Shown here: positions 1-11,106 of the stretch, piece by piece
How the letters are laid out: each line of letters opens with the position of its first letter
Numbering within the stretch: the stretch's first letter is position 1
Assembly: GCA_024398755.1 (NCBI GenBank)
Contig: JAKSIQ010000008.1
Coordinates: 1-56,634, forward strand
Direction: 5' to 3'
DNA length: 56,634 bases
DNA from: Bacteroidaceae bacterium
GTDB taxonomy: Bacteria; Bacteroidota; Bacteroidia; Bacteroidales; Bacteroidaceae
Made by a program: the position numbers and the translations under genes
Notes under the pieces: generated by a model
What the model saw: the letters and a program-made list of their open reading frames with translations, nothing else
What the model was told of the DNA's origin: nothing
Database searches by the model: none

Positions 1-119
1 ACGGACTAGCCATTTTCCAGACCGCGGTGAGTGAATACGCCTGTTTTGCTCACGGACTAGCCATTTTCCAGACCGCGGTAAGTGAATACGCCTGTTTTAC
101 TCACGGACTAGCCATTTTC
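1..119. repeat. 51-bp tandem repeat, about 2.3 copies, open at left edge
   Basis: Units begin at 1, 52 and 103 with exact 51-base spacing; the third copy stops matching after about 17 bases (119). The first two differ by only two bases. 51 is 17 codons, and one forward frame (codons starting at 3, 6, ...) stays open through the repeats to a TAA at 141-143, reading a repeated GLAIFQTAVSEYACF unit. The other two forward frames have stops in every copy. It is either the end of a coding tandem repeat that enters from the left or a noncoding repeat with a fortuitous open frame. The array may continue outside the window. Confidence 0.85.
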
Positions 120-210
120 ATTGACAGATACTACGTCTATTAAAGACCTTTTTGGCAAACCTAACTGCAATAATGTCTATGAACGCATTGGATCTACCGA
201 ACCGAGTTAA
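112..210 (+). other. Possible truncated coding tail next to the repeat
   Basis: After an in-frame TAG at 109-111 there are 32 sense codons ending in TAA at 208-210, with a protein-like stretch (SIKDLFGKPNCNN and on). It has no start codon of its own and starts where the third repeat copy decays, so it may be the remnant of a gene end cut by the repeat. I do not recognise the family. Low confidence. Confidence 0.2.
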
Positions 211-246
211 TTTGATTGTTTAACTTTTTAAATTCTGTCCAGAACT

Positions 247-717
247 TTACCGGACAGGTATGAATTCAAATATTTCGTGGTCGTCTGGTAGTTCATCGGG
301 TTTTACAACACGAATATTCGTACCATCTGAGCTATCTGTTATATCATAAACAACATCATTGCTATGATAATTTCCAGAAGTCCGTTTCTCCAATTTGATT
401 TCAAAGAATGTCTTTTTCAATGGTACTTTTACACTCTGGTAACCATTTATAGCCACCTTAAGCAGGTGATCTCTTCCATAAAGCTGGTATGAAAAACATC
501 CATCTTTATCAGTAAATGTATAACGGTATGCAGCTGTATCATTTTCGACTGTTTCAACAATTAGAACACCACTTAACGGTTCATCGGTTGAAGCGTCCAT
601 TACTTTACCGGTGATTGTTGTGCCAGGAATAATATCTTCAGAAACTGGTTTGTTTTGAGCATAAACAGCCATGATCTGGCTTAGAACAAGCGAAAATATT
701 AAAATTGACTTTTTCAT
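247..717 (-). CDS. Small secreted protein with carboxypeptidase regulatory-like domain
   Basis: A 156-residue protein with a clear N-terminal signal peptide (MKKSILIFSLVLSQIMAVYA, predicted cut after AYA-Q). Residues about 33-110 look like a carboxypeptidase-regulatory-like beta-sandwich: TITGKVMDASTDEPLSGV, then a TDKDGCFSY turn and a GYQSVKVPL strand, as found at the N-terminus of many Bacteroidota TonB receptors and as a stand-alone domain in secreted proteins. The C-terminal 45 residues are acidic and unassigned. No plug or barrel follows, so it is not a receptor fragment of the usual kind. It stands alone in an AT-rich region between a tandem repeat and tRNA-Arg. Function unknown; probably periplasmic or surface located. 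Confidence 0.75.
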   Translation of the reverse strand: MKKSILIFSLVLSQIMAVYAQNKPVSEDIIPGTTITGKVMDASTDEPLSGVLIVETVENDTAAYRYTFTDKDGCFSYQLYGRDHLLKVAINGYQSVKVPLKKTFFEIKLEKRTSGNYHSNDVVYDITDSSDGTNIRVVKPDELPDDHEIFEFIPVR

Positions 718-1203
718 AGAAGAAAAAATACCGTTATTTCAACACCTCAGTAAAACGAAAGCTTCGTTCTTCAAAATGGCTTCAAGAAGTCAAAACTCCT
801 TAAAGCACCTCAAAGATAGTATTAGATTGTAGAAGAAAGAATAAAGTTTCATGTTTTTATCTCTTCTGAAAAGAAAGACATTTGAATCTCTTTCCTACAT
901 ATTTATTATTGGTGTAATTCTCTATATTGACTTTCTTGAACCGGAATCTGATATAGGGAAACCGAGAAATATAGCTAAAAATTTGATTACCCCACTTTTA
1001 GCTATAAATTCCTGCGTATAACGTACCCAGAGCTACATCCGAACGAAAGAAAGGCTTTAGTGATAGAGAAAAATCAATATATATATAGCGTATTTATTCA
1101 AATAGAAAACATCGTATGGTGGCATAAAATTTCCACTGAGCCGTGACTAGCTCATACCAATTGGAAATCATTAATTGGTGCAAATCTGGTGCAAATATAA
1201 AAT
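718..1203. other. AT-rich intergenic stretch without recognisable gene
   Basis: About 490 bases with no convincing coding frame. It contains a perfect 10-bp inverted repeat (ATAGCTAAAA at 971-980 with TTTTAGCTAT at 996-1005), an 11-base direct repeat (TTGGTGCAAAT/CTGGTGCAAAT, 1175-1196) and, on the minus strand, TATATTTGC (1191-1199), a perfect -7 box. If that box drives the small secreted protein, the mRNA leader would be about 470 bases. Confidence 0.4.
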
Positions 1204-1248
1204 GATTGTGCCGTAACTTGTTGATTTTCAACTCGTTATGGCACAATC
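1204..1248 (-). terminator. Long hairpin terminator of tRNA-Arg
   Basis: Fourteen-base arms GATTGTGCCGTAAC (1204-1217) and GTTATGGCACAATC (1235-1248) pair with one G-U wobble, and the loop holds an inner GTTGA/TCAAC stem. It starts 4 bases after the tRNA 3' end and is followed on the minus strand by a T-rich run (ATTTTAT), as expected of an intrinsic terminator. Confidence 0.75.
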
Positions 1249-1252
1249 TCCG

Positions 1253-1326
1253 TGATTCCGCCGGGATTCAAACCCGGAACCTTCTGATCCGTAGTCAGAT
1301 GCTCTATTCAGTTAAGCTACGGAACC
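1253..1326 (-). tRNA. tRNA-Arg (anticodon ACG)
   Basis: The minus strand folds as a 74-nt tRNA. Acceptor arms GGTTCCG and CGGAATC pair fully with one G-U, the discriminator is A, and CCA is not encoded. The anticodon stem TCTGA/TCAGA encloses loop CTACGGA, giving ACG, which would be deaminated to ICG and read CGU, CGC and CGA. The T arm has GGTTTGAATCCC-type sequence. Confidence 0.95.
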
Positions 1327-1341
1327 TCCCTTAATTGCGGT

Positions 1342-1350
1342 GCAAAGATA
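1342..1350 (-). promoter_or_regulatory. -7 box for tRNA-Arg
   Basis: Minus strand reads TATCTTTGC, a perfect Bacteroidota -7 element (TAnnTTTGC), 16 bases upstream of the tRNA 5' end. No good -33 match was seen. Confidence 0.55.
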
Positions 1351-1541
1351 CTGCTTTTTCTGATAACAGCACTATTTATGGCACTTTTTTTATTCCAAAA
1401 ACTGAAATTAGTAACAATGAATTGACTGATGTCTATGCGAATTGGCAGAACTCATTGCCTGATGTGGGGGAAACGTGTTTTATGAGTGTTCCAAATTGGC
1501 AGTTCTGCATGTGCCGTATGCTACCGAAAAGGTGAAAATTA

Positions 1542-1574
1542 TTTGTGAATTCTATTGACTTTATGTAAACTTGC
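1542..1574 (+). promoter_or_regulatory. Promoter of the SDR gene
   Basis: TTTG at 1542-1545, a 20-base spacer, then TAAACTTGC at 1566-1574 (one mismatch to TAnnTTTGC). The start codon is 25 bases downstream at 1600. Nothing coding is credible between the tRNA and here. Confidence 0.6.
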
Positions 1575-1599
1575 ATCAGTGTCCAGATAATCCGAAAAA

Positions 1600-2364
1600 A
1601 TGAGAAAGACAATCTTCATTACCGGCGGTTCAACCGGAATTGGTGCTGCAACAGTACGCAAGTTTATTGAAATGGATTGGAACGTTGTAAATTTTGATTT
1701 CAATCCGCAGAAAGGACAGGAACTGTCAAAGGCGATAAACAAGCCTGAGCAGTTGATGTTCATTGAAGGAGATACACGCAACAAAGAAGATATGGAGCGT
1801 GCCGTCAAAGCTGCTGTTGAACGGTTCGGTGTCATAAACAGTCTGTTTGCCAATGCGGGTGTACATGGAGCCAATACATTGCTCGATGTTACCGATCAGG
1901 AATTTGACCGCATTGTCGGCACCAACATTTACGGCACTTTCAATACGTTGCGCCAGGTAGTTCCGCAAATAATAAATGTGGGTGGCGGCAGTGTTGTAAT
2001 AAGTGTATCTGATCAGTTCTTTGTCGGCAAACCCAACAGTTTTGCATACGGACTTACCAAGGGTGCTTTAGGACAGATTGTACGTTCCCTTTCCATCGAT
2101 CTTGGGCCGAAGGGCGTACGTGTGAATGGTATCTGTGCCGGTACGGTACGCACTCCGCTTGTTGACAATCTGTTCATTGATATGGCGAAAAGAAACGACT
2201 GCACGCTTGAAGATTACTGGACTGCGGAAAACAAGCTCTATGCCCGCGGCTCTGCCGGACGTCCCGAAGAAGTTGCTGAGTTTGTCTATTTCCTTATAAG
2301 CGATGCGGCCTCTTTTGTAACCGGCGGTCACTATCTGGTTGATGGCGGACTTGTTGCCCGTTAA
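1600..2364 (+). CDS. SDR family oxidoreductase
   Basis: A 254-residue classical short-chain dehydrogenase/reductase, full length for the family. The Rossmann cofactor motif is GGSTGIG (residues 9-15), the NAG motif is at 85-87, the structural Asn is N109, catalytic Ser is about S137, and Y150-x3-K154 completes the tetrad. The C-terminus carries the usual GRPEEVAEFVYFLISDAASFVTG segment. D33 at the end of beta-2 suggests a preference for NAD(H). The substrate cannot be read from sequence; annotations such as 3-oxoacyl-ACP reductase or sugar-alcohol dehydrogenase would be guesses. It is monocistronic with its own promoter and meets a convergent lipoprotein gene 3 bases after its stop. Confidence 0.9.
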   Translation: MRKTIFITGGSTGIGAATVRKFIEMDWNVVNFDFNPQKGQELSKAINKPEQLMFIEGDTRNKEDMERAVKAAVERFGVINSLFANAGVHGANTLLDVTDQEFDRIVGTNIYGTFNTLRQVVPQIINVGGGSVVISVSDQFFVGKPNSFAYGLTKGALGQIVRSLSIDLGPKGVRVNGICAGTVRTPLVDNLFIDMAKRNDCTLEDYWTAENKLYARGSAGRPEEVAEFVYFLISDAASFVTGGHYLVDGGLVAR

Positions 2365-2367
2365 TCA

Positions 2368-3102
2368 TCATTCTGAGATTGGACGGACGGCCTTGCCAAT
2401 GCATCGGTATTCGAAACTTGTATAGCTTGCCCCTGCATCGGCTATGCCTAGGTAAGCAGCCGTGCTTGGAATGACTGTACTCAATGAAGAAGACCAGCAA
2501 TAACCGCTTTCGCCGACACTGATCAAATTGGAACCATCGCCAAATCCGTTAGCGGGGAAAAAGACGGAATTGCCGTTTCTGTCGGTAAAAAGGCAGCCGT
2601 TCGTTCCTGTGTTGTTGTAATTATTTTTCCACGAATGTGACAACTTGCACAATGCGTCAAACTCTTCCTTTGTCGGCATACGCCATGTGCCGCCAAAGGT
2701 CCTGTTTGCCACATCGTTCATAAGTGCCAATGTTCCGCCTGGACATATTGAGTCCTTGATTCCGTTGAAGACCGTAGATTCATAATCGGAATGCCCGCCA
2801 TTGAATGGACAATGTTCCCAATCAAAAGATGCTTGGCGGGTGGTGTCTGTGTAATTCCATCCTGTAATATCTCCCCAAGCGAAATGTGTACCGTAATCAG
2901 TCTCGCTAGTGGCGCCAATATTGCATTTTGCCCATTTGTATATCTTTGTCTCTCCACCAATTTCCATCGTTATCTCGACATATTCAGGCCCGGATACTTG
3001 TATGTCTAATGGAATTTCATGCTTTTCGCATGATGCAATCAGCCCCATTGTCAAGACCGCAAGAGAAATAGTATTGAATAATGCTTTCATTTGGACTTTC
3101 AT
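2368..3102 (-). CDS. FISUMP-type lipoprotein
   Basis: A 244-residue lipoprotein with a signal peptide and lipobox (LIASC, Cys25). The body from about residue 40 to the end matches the layout of the Fibrobacter succinogenes major paralogous domain: aromatic-rich WAKCNIGA and WGDITGWNYT stretches, GTWRMPTKEEFDAL, a CLFTDRNGN/FFPANGFG segment, YCWSSS, and the terminal GKAVRPI. This domain is common in Bacteroidota surface lipoproteins; its function is unknown. The start could also be the internal ATG at 3090 (MKALF), which fits a -7 box at 3115-3123 better because it leaves a longer leader. It is convergent with the SDR gene and divergent from pepD. Confidence 0.8.
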   Translation of the reverse strand: MKVQMKALFNTISLAVLTMGLIASCEKHEIPLDIQVSGPEYVEITMEIGGETKIYKWAKCNIGATSETDYGTHFAWGDITGWNYTDTTRQASFDWEHCPFNGGHSDYESTVFNGIKDSICPGGTLALMNDVANRTFGGTWRMPTKEEFDALCKLSHSWKNNYNNTGTNGCLFTDRNGNSVFFPANGFGDGSNLISVGESGYCWSSSLSTVIPSTAAYLGIADAGASYTSFEYRCIGKAVRPISE

Positions 3103-3114
3103 GAATTTGATAAT

Positions 3115-3123
3115 GCAAAGCTA
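3115..3123 (-). promoter_or_regulatory. -7 box for the FISUMP lipoprotein
   Basis: Minus strand reads TAGCTTTGC, a perfect TAnnTTTGC. It lies 13-25 bases from the two candidate starts. It sits back to back with the pepD box at 3137-3144. Confidence 0.45.
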
Positions 3124-3136
3124 TTCAAATAATATG

Positions 3137-3144
3137 TACATTTG
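3137..3144 (+). promoter_or_regulatory. -7 box for pepD
   Basis: TACATTTG matches TAnnTTTG, 26 bases upstream of the pepD start at 3171. No good -33 element is seen. Confidence 0.4.
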
Positions 3145-3170
3145 AGATTGGACGCATATTTTTTCAGAAT

Positions 3171-4601
3171 ATGAATGAAATGGACTTTCTGACCGAAGTA
3201 TATTCGATATTCAATTCGTTGGCCGCTATTCCCCACCCGTCTCACTACGAGCGGAGAGTTGCCGATTATCTGTGTTCATATGCGGAACGCCTTGGCCTTG
3301 AGTACAGACGTGATGATAGAAACTGTGTGGTTATAAGAAAGCCCGCCACTCCGGGGCATGAAACGGCAGACCCTGTGGTTCTGCTGAACCATATGGATAT
3401 GGTGGCTGTTGGAGATGGTTCCAGGCCATTTGATCCGTTGGCCGATGGCATAGAGCCTTATGTGGAGAACGGTTGGATGATGGCGCGTGGCACTTCGCTG
3501 GGTGCTGACAACGGAATTGGTCTGAGTATGGCGCTTGCTGTTCTTGCCGACAATGACATTGTTCATGGACCTATAGAGGTTCTGACAACGTCGAACGAGG
3601 AAGATGGAATGACGGGTGCTGCAGGTCTGTCAGAAGATTTTATTATGGGGCGTAAGGTGATTAACCTTGACAGCGAAGACTACGATACCATAACTGTAGG
3701 TTCTGCTGGCGCATATATTCAGACTGCAACATTGAAAACGGAATGTCTGCCGGCCAGTGGACGCTACGTGTTCTTTTCCGTCGGTATAGGCAATGGACGT
3801 GGCGGACACTCTGGGGTCGATATCGGCAAAGGTCACATAAATGCCATACATGCACTTTCGGTCCTGCTCTACGACTGTTGCCCGGAACTGTTACTTATCA
3901 GAATTGACGGAGGTGTGGCAAGCGCATCGATAGCATCGTCATGTACGGCGGTGGTCGGTGTGCCGTGTCCTTATGCCGGCGAATTTGTTGATTCCGTGTT
4001 GGAACGATTCGAATCAATGAGACATGATTTTGCTGATGGTCAAGAACTTATTGTCAATGTTCACGAAGCAGACATTTCAGAAGACATTGCGGTTGGAAAC
4101 GCCTCGACACTAAAGCTCATTGCTTCAATTCCGTGCGGAGTGATACGCATGCATGAAAGCATGCCCGGCACTGTGATGACCAGCAACAATATTGGCCTGA
4201 TCAGTACAACGGAGTCCGGCATAAGCGTATCGTGTCATACCCGCAGTTTCAGCGATGATGAAATGGAGACTGTAGCTGCATCCATAACACGTAAATTTGA
4301 AGCCTGTGGCGCATCGGTCAAAGTTCTTATGAATACTCCCGGCTGGCAGGAAAACTCCGATTCGGCATTCATCAGAATGACAGAAAGCGTTTTCCGTGAT
4401 GTCCTTGGTTTCTCACCGCGTAAAACGGCTATGCACTTTGTGCTTGAGGCTGGCTATTTTGTACGTAAATTTCCTGGCGTTGAGATTGCCTGTATAGGCC
4501 CCAGAATAGTCGGACCGCATTCTGCCGCCGAGCGCGTGGAGCTGTCAACTGTAAGCGATATCTGCAAAGTTCTTATTGAACTGCTGGCACGTCTTGCGTA
4601 G
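3171..4601 (+). CDS. pepD: Aminoacyl-histidine dipeptidase (PepD, M20C)
   Basis: A 476-residue cytosolic M20C metallopeptidase that cleaves Xaa-His and other dipeptides. The di-zinc site is visible: H74-M-D76 (NHMDM), D113 in GADNGIG, E143-E144 in SNEEDGMTGA, D167 in NLDSED, and H450 in GPHSAAE. The catalytic base is E143. The lid domain spans roughly residues 185-390. Length fits PepD (about 485). The ATG at 3171 is used; the ATG three codons later (3180) is equally possible. The last 29 bases overlap the 3' end of the convergent M23 gene. No signal peptide. Confidence 0.92.
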   Translation: MNEMDFLTEVYSIFNSLAAIPHPSHYERRVADYLCSYAERLGLEYRRDDRNCVVIRKPATPGHETADPVVLLNHMDMVAVGDGSRPFDPLADGIEPYVENGWMMARGTSLGADNGIGLSMALAVLADNDIVHGPIEVLTTSNEEDGMTGAAGLSEDFIMGRKVINLDSEDYDTITVGSAGAYIQTATLKTECLPASGRYVFFSVGIGNGRGGHSGVDIGKGHINAIHALSVLLYDCCPELLLIRIDGGVASASIASSCTAVVGVPCPYAGEFVDSVLERFESMRHDFADGQELIVNVHEADISEDIAVGNASTLKLIASIPCGVIRMHESMPGTVMTSNNIGLISTTESGISVSCHTRSFSDDEMETVAASITRKFEACGASVKVLMNTPGWQENSDSAFIRMTESVFRDVLGFSPRKTAMHFVLEAGYFVRKFPGVEIACIGPRIVGPHSAAERVELSTVSDICKVLIELLARLA

Positions 4602-5835
4602 CCACGCTGTCGGCGGACGTCACAAGGCCTATCAGTTCCATGTAGTCATGCACCGCTTCAAGATAGGCCGGCATGTCTTCGGCCGATATCGGATCGACGG
4701 CGGGAAGGTCCATGCGCAACGGATCAATTGCCGTTCCGTTTTTGAATACTCTGAAATCCAGATGCGGACCAGTGGCTACACCGGTAGCTCCGACATAACC
4801 TATAAGTTGTCCTTGGCTTACATGGGTGCCTTGCGTTATTCCTTTCGCAAAGCCTTTCAGATGCATGTATTCTGTTGTGTAAGTGCTGTTATGCTTGATT
4901 TTTAGATAGTTACCCCCGCCTTTGCTGTCCCATGCGCGTGTTATTACAACGCCATCGCCTATTGAATATACCGGTGTTCCGGCAGGAGCGGCATAATCGA
5001 CCCCATGGTGTGCTCTGACAATCTTGGTGACCGGATGAACTCTTGCATTTGAGAATCTTGAACTGATACGTGAATAGCTTAATGGCGCTTTCAGAAACGC
5101 ACGTCTCAGACTGGTGCCGTTTTCGTCAAAATATTCGGGGCGTTCACCATGGTATTTGTATCGGAAGGCATAATGATTTTTTCCTCTCGTTACAAAATTG
5201 GCAGCCAATATGCTTCCTACCCCTACTCTTGAAGAGTCTGCGAACACTTCTTCGTAATAGACGGCAAATGAATCTCTTACCTGTATTCCGAAGAAGTCTA
5301 TGGTCCATGAATACACGTCGCTGAGCATGCCTGCTATGGCCGGATGAGCACCTTGCTCAATCATGGCGTTCCATAGTGAGGAACTTATGTTCCCGCAGAT
5401 GAAACGCGTGACAGTATCAGTCGGGATTGAGCCAATGTAACTGAAAATGCTGTCTCCTAGTGAATACACGACATATTCCGTTGCCGAAATGTCATATACC
5501 ATATATTTCGGGGTGCAGACTGAATCAAGTTCATGAATGATATGGTACGGGTTGCCCGGCCGGATTTTACGGACACTGTATGTGTTCTGGGACTCTTTTT
5601 CCAAATGATAGGCAGTGGCCATATCGGAACCGTGCCGCAGCAGAATTGCAGACAGCACATCTGAATTTTCCACTTGGCTGTCAATGACGCCAAGACTGTC
5701 CAGAACTATACCCCATCTGACTTGCGGTTCATGACTCTCATCATTGTTTTCACAAGTCTTGCGGTTGTCGCAAGACGTTGTCATTGATGTCATCAAGACC
5801 AGTGCTGCAGCAAAGAGCCGGATACGTTTGCCCAT
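4573..5835 (-). CDS. M23 family peptidoglycan endopeptidase lipoprotein
   Basis: A 420-residue lipoprotein (lipobox MTTSC, Cys22) with a C-terminal LytM/M23 domain at about 265-375, likely cutting peptidoglycan cross-links in the periplasm. Visible zinc-site elements are H276-x3-D280 (HHGVD), H325 (YMHL) and H358-L-D360 (GPHLDF). The second position of the classic H-x-H is Asp here, so the ligand set may differ or activity may be reduced. Residues 40-260 form the N-terminal region seen in YebA-like M23 proteins. Its ATG overlaps the dapA stop by one base (TGATG), so it is translationally coupled in a ligA-dapA-M23 operon. It overlaps convergent pepD by 29 bases. Confidence 0.88.
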   Translation of the reverse strand: MGKRIRLFAAALVLMTSMTTSCDNRKTCENNDESHEPQVRWGIVLDSLGVIDSQVENSDVLSAILLRHGSDMATAYHLEKESQNTYSVRKIRPGNPYHIIHELDSVCTPKYMVYDISATEYVVYSLGDSIFSYIGSIPTDTVTRFICGNISSSLWNAMIEQGAHPAIAGMLSDVYSWTIDFFGIQVRDSFAVYYEEVFADSSRVGVGSILAANFVTRGKNHYAFRYKYHGERPEYFDENGTSLRRAFLKAPLSYSRISSRFSNARVHPVTKIVRAHHGVDYAAPAGTPVYSIGDGVVITRAWDSKGGGNYLKIKHNSTYTTEYMHLKGFAKGITQGTHVSQGQLIGYVGATGVATGPHLDFRVFKNGTAIDPLRMDLPAVDPISAEDMPAYLEAVHDYMELIGLVTSADSVATQDVPAVQ

Positions 5836-6100
5836 CAGCCGTCAATCTCACTGAATGAACTGACAATCTGTTCGTGCAGCTGCTGCGAAACCGGGACAAG
5901 TGGCAGACGTGTAATGTTGGCAATCATATTGCGGCTTGCCATCAGGGCCTTGATGCCGCATGGGTTGCCTTCCTTGAACAGCAGTCCGTATGCCGGAGCG
6001 AATTTGTCCTGTATGGGCTGCGCTTTGGCGAATTCGCCTTCCATGCAATGGTGAATCATCTGGCCGAAAGTCTTGGGCAGTGCGTTTCCTACAACCGATA

Positions 6101-6104
<4 letters not shown>
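5835..6104 (-). CDS. dapA: DapA C-terminal fragment (out of frame)
   Basis: This 89-residue reading frame is the C-terminal third of 4-hydroxy-tetrahydrodipicolinate synthase, beginning at ISVVGNALPKTFGQ, which in an intact enzyme directly follows an ...ISDGAxGV segment. It is separated from the N-terminal part by the 41-base duplication/insertion at 6110-6159 that shifts the frame by two. A GTG at 6104 overlaps the upstream TGA by four bases (GTGA), so coupled re-initiation to give a split protein cannot be excluded. It contains the C-terminal helical domain that shapes the DapA tetramer. Its stop overlaps the M23 start. Confidence 0.75.
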
Positions 6105-9536
<3,432 letters not shown>

Positions 9537-9557
9537 GTCCACCTCTTAAACAATATG

Positions 9558-9594
9558 AAAGTCCGGCTGAAAATCACTTTTCAGCCGGACTTTT
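9558..9594. terminator. Bidirectional terminator trmD / BspA-like gene
   Basis: Perfect inverted repeat AAAGTCCGGCTGAAAA / TTTTCAGCCGGACTTT with a 4-5-base loop, A-run on one side and T-run on the other. It serves both convergent genes. Confidence 0.85.
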
Positions 9595-9610
9595 CTTATT
9601 TGTTATAGAA

Positions 9611-10543
9611 TCAATATTCCTGAACGTTCTTGAATTCCATCCATTCAAGACGGCGCTTGTAGTTCATATACTGTCCCTTCGGAACATACAGTTTGCAGTT
9701 TTCCTTTGTTGCGGTTTCGAAAACTGTCGGACAGTTATGAGGCGGGAATATGCCGCGGACATTGATTCGCTCAAGTTTTGTGCATCCCTTGAATGCATCG
9801 ACACCGATAATGCGGACGTTTCCTCCAAATTCAACGGTCTTCAGTGAAGAACAGTTTTTGAATGCATTGTCACTGATTGCAGTAATGAAGTTGCCGATAG
9901 TGATATTCTCAAGATACTGGTTTCCGGAGAATGCATCAGCGCATATCAGTGAATACTCTTCGCCAATTACGAAATCAGTTTCCTTCTTCTGGGCCGGATA
10001 GGTGATGAGCATGCGGTTGTCCTTGGTGAACAGAACTCCGTCTTCAGCCTTATATACCTGGTTGTTCTCGTTGACAGTAATCTTTTCAAGGCTGGAGCAA
10101 CCTGAAAAAGCACCGTCCATAATACGCATAATGCTGTATGGTATGTCTATTGAAGTGACATTTGTGCAACCGCTGAATGCGTCTTCGTCTATTTCCATTA
10201 CACGGAAAACAAATTCGTCATCGGCTCCTGCTGTCACAAACGACGGAATGCTGATCTCGCCCTTGTATGAGCTGTAGCTTTCCTCGTTGGAACTGCGGCC
10301 GTTAGAATGATCCCATGTCAAGGCTACATTTCCGAAATTGTCAAGAATTTTATAACTGAGTGAAGTTCCGTTATTGTACTTGGCAATAACTATCTGGTCT
10401 TCAATTTGAGTGTCAATCTGTTTTACCATCATGGTCTGCCATACCTCACTCTTGATAGATTTACCTGCATTCTTGCTGGTTCCGCACGAGCACACGGCCA
10501 CTACTGAAGCAGCCATTGCCATTATGAGAACATGTTTCTTCAT
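9611..10543 (-). CDS. BspA-like leucine-rich-repeat lipoprotein
   Basis: A 310-residue lipoprotein (lipobox AVCSC, Cys20). From about residue 105 to 280 it carries BspA/LRR_5-type repeats of about 23 residues: IDEDAFSGCTNVTSIDIPYSI, IMDGAFSGCSSLEKITV, ICADAFSGNQYLENITI, ISDNAFKNCSSLKTVEF and IGVDAFKGCTKLERINV. Such proteins are surface-exposed adhesion or scaffold proteins in Bacteroidales, Treponema and eukaryotic parasites. The last 30 residues (YVPKGQYMNYKRRLEWMEF) are a typical capping segment. The N-terminal 85 residues are unassigned. It has a well-formed promoter and shares a terminator with trmD. Confidence 0.85.
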   Translation of the reverse strand: MKKHVLIMAMAASVVAVCSCGTSKNAGKSIKSEVWQTMMVKQIDTQIEDQIVIAKYNNGTSLSYKILDNFGNVALTWDHSNGRSSNEESYSSYKGEISIPSFVTAGADDEFVFRVMEIDEDAFSGCTNVTSIDIPYSIMRIMDGAFSGCSSLEKITVNENNQVYKAEDGVLFTKDNRMLITYPAQKKETDFVIGEEYSLICADAFSGNQYLENITIGNFITAISDNAFKNCSSLKTVEFGGNVRIIGVDAFKGCTKLERINVRGIFPPHNCPTVFETATKENCKLYVPKGQYMNYKRRLEWMEFKNVQEY

Positions 10544-10565
10544 AATTATATGGTTTTAGTATATG

Positions 10566-10598
10566 GCAAAAATAAAATGCTGAAATGCAAAAAACAAA
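10566..10598 (-). promoter_or_regulatory. Promoter of the BspA-like gene
   Basis: On the minus strand: TTTG (10595-10598), a 20-base spacer, then TATTTTTGC (10566-10574). Both elements match the Bacteroidota consensus exactly. The ATG is 22 bases downstream. Confidence 0.7.
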
Positions 10599-10607
10599 AA
10601 ATATGTG

Positions 10608-11024
10608 TTAAAATAATGACTCGGGCAGGAATTTTTTGTAAGTGCCGTCTTCAAAGAAAACAACCACTTCTTTTATCTTCTGAATGCCGGCTGTAGTAGT
10701 CTTGTCATTATTATAATTATAATAGGTGGTCTTTTCCGGCTTGCTGAGATTTTGAAATTCGTCAGCCATCATATCTTCCTGCGGGAAAATCAAATTCTCG
10801 TCAGGGTTATTCTGACTGTCAATGGCCTGTCCCTGGCCATATAGCAGCCATTGAAGATTGACGCTGGGGTAGGCCTGGTTGATGCCGGTTACAATTTTCA
10901 GGCTTGCTTCGTTTCTTCCGCTAAGAATATGTTGCAGTGTGGCACGCTGGACACCAATCTGATTTGCAAACTGGGTTGGGTTGACTCCAAGCAGTTGCAT
11001 CAGTTGAATCAGTCTCTCTTTCAT
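10608..11024 (-). CDS. XRE-family helix-turn-helix regulator
   Basis: A 138-residue protein (start MKERLIQLM at 11024; the upstream in-frame ATG at 11075 would put the coding region into the promoter). Residues 1-60 form a Cro/C1-type HTH: LIQLMQLLGVNPTQFANQIGVQRATLQHILSGRNEAS, with LQWLLYGQG closing the fold. The C-terminal half is polar and ends in a short EVVVFFEDGTYKKFLPE segment. This arrangement is common among Bacteroidales XRE regulators of unknown target. The adjoining 570-base spacer contains four copies of an ATACAAATGT motif, a plausible operator set for it. Confidence 0.85.
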   Translation of the reverse strand: MKERLIQLMQLLGVNPTQFANQIGVQRATLQHILSGRNEASLKIVTGINQAYPSVNLQWLLYGQGQAIDSQNNPDENLIFPQEDMMADEFQNLSKPEKTTYYNYNNDKTTTAGIQKIKEVVVFFEDGTYKKFLPESLF

Positions 11025-11072
11025 GAAAATGAAGTGTTTATAAGGGTGGATTATGCTGTTTTTTCTATGATA

Positions 11073-11080
11073 CAAAAGTA
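11073..11080 (-). promoter_or_regulatory. -7 box for the XRE regulator
   Basis: Minus strand reads TACTTTTG (TAnnTTTG), 48 bases upstream of the ATG. A second candidate, TACATTTG on the minus strand, lies at 11131-11138 inside the inverted-repeat pair. Confidence 0.4.
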
Positions 11081-11106
11081 AAAATATTGGTTTGAATTAT
11101 TTATAA

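Noticed and set aside
1-119. CRISPR array
   Set aside because: The copies are contiguous with no unique spacers, and no cas genes are present.
1335-1535. 66-codon plus-strand frame between tRNA-Arg and the SDR gene
   Set aside because: It overlaps the tRNA promoter, has unprotein-like composition and no start signal.
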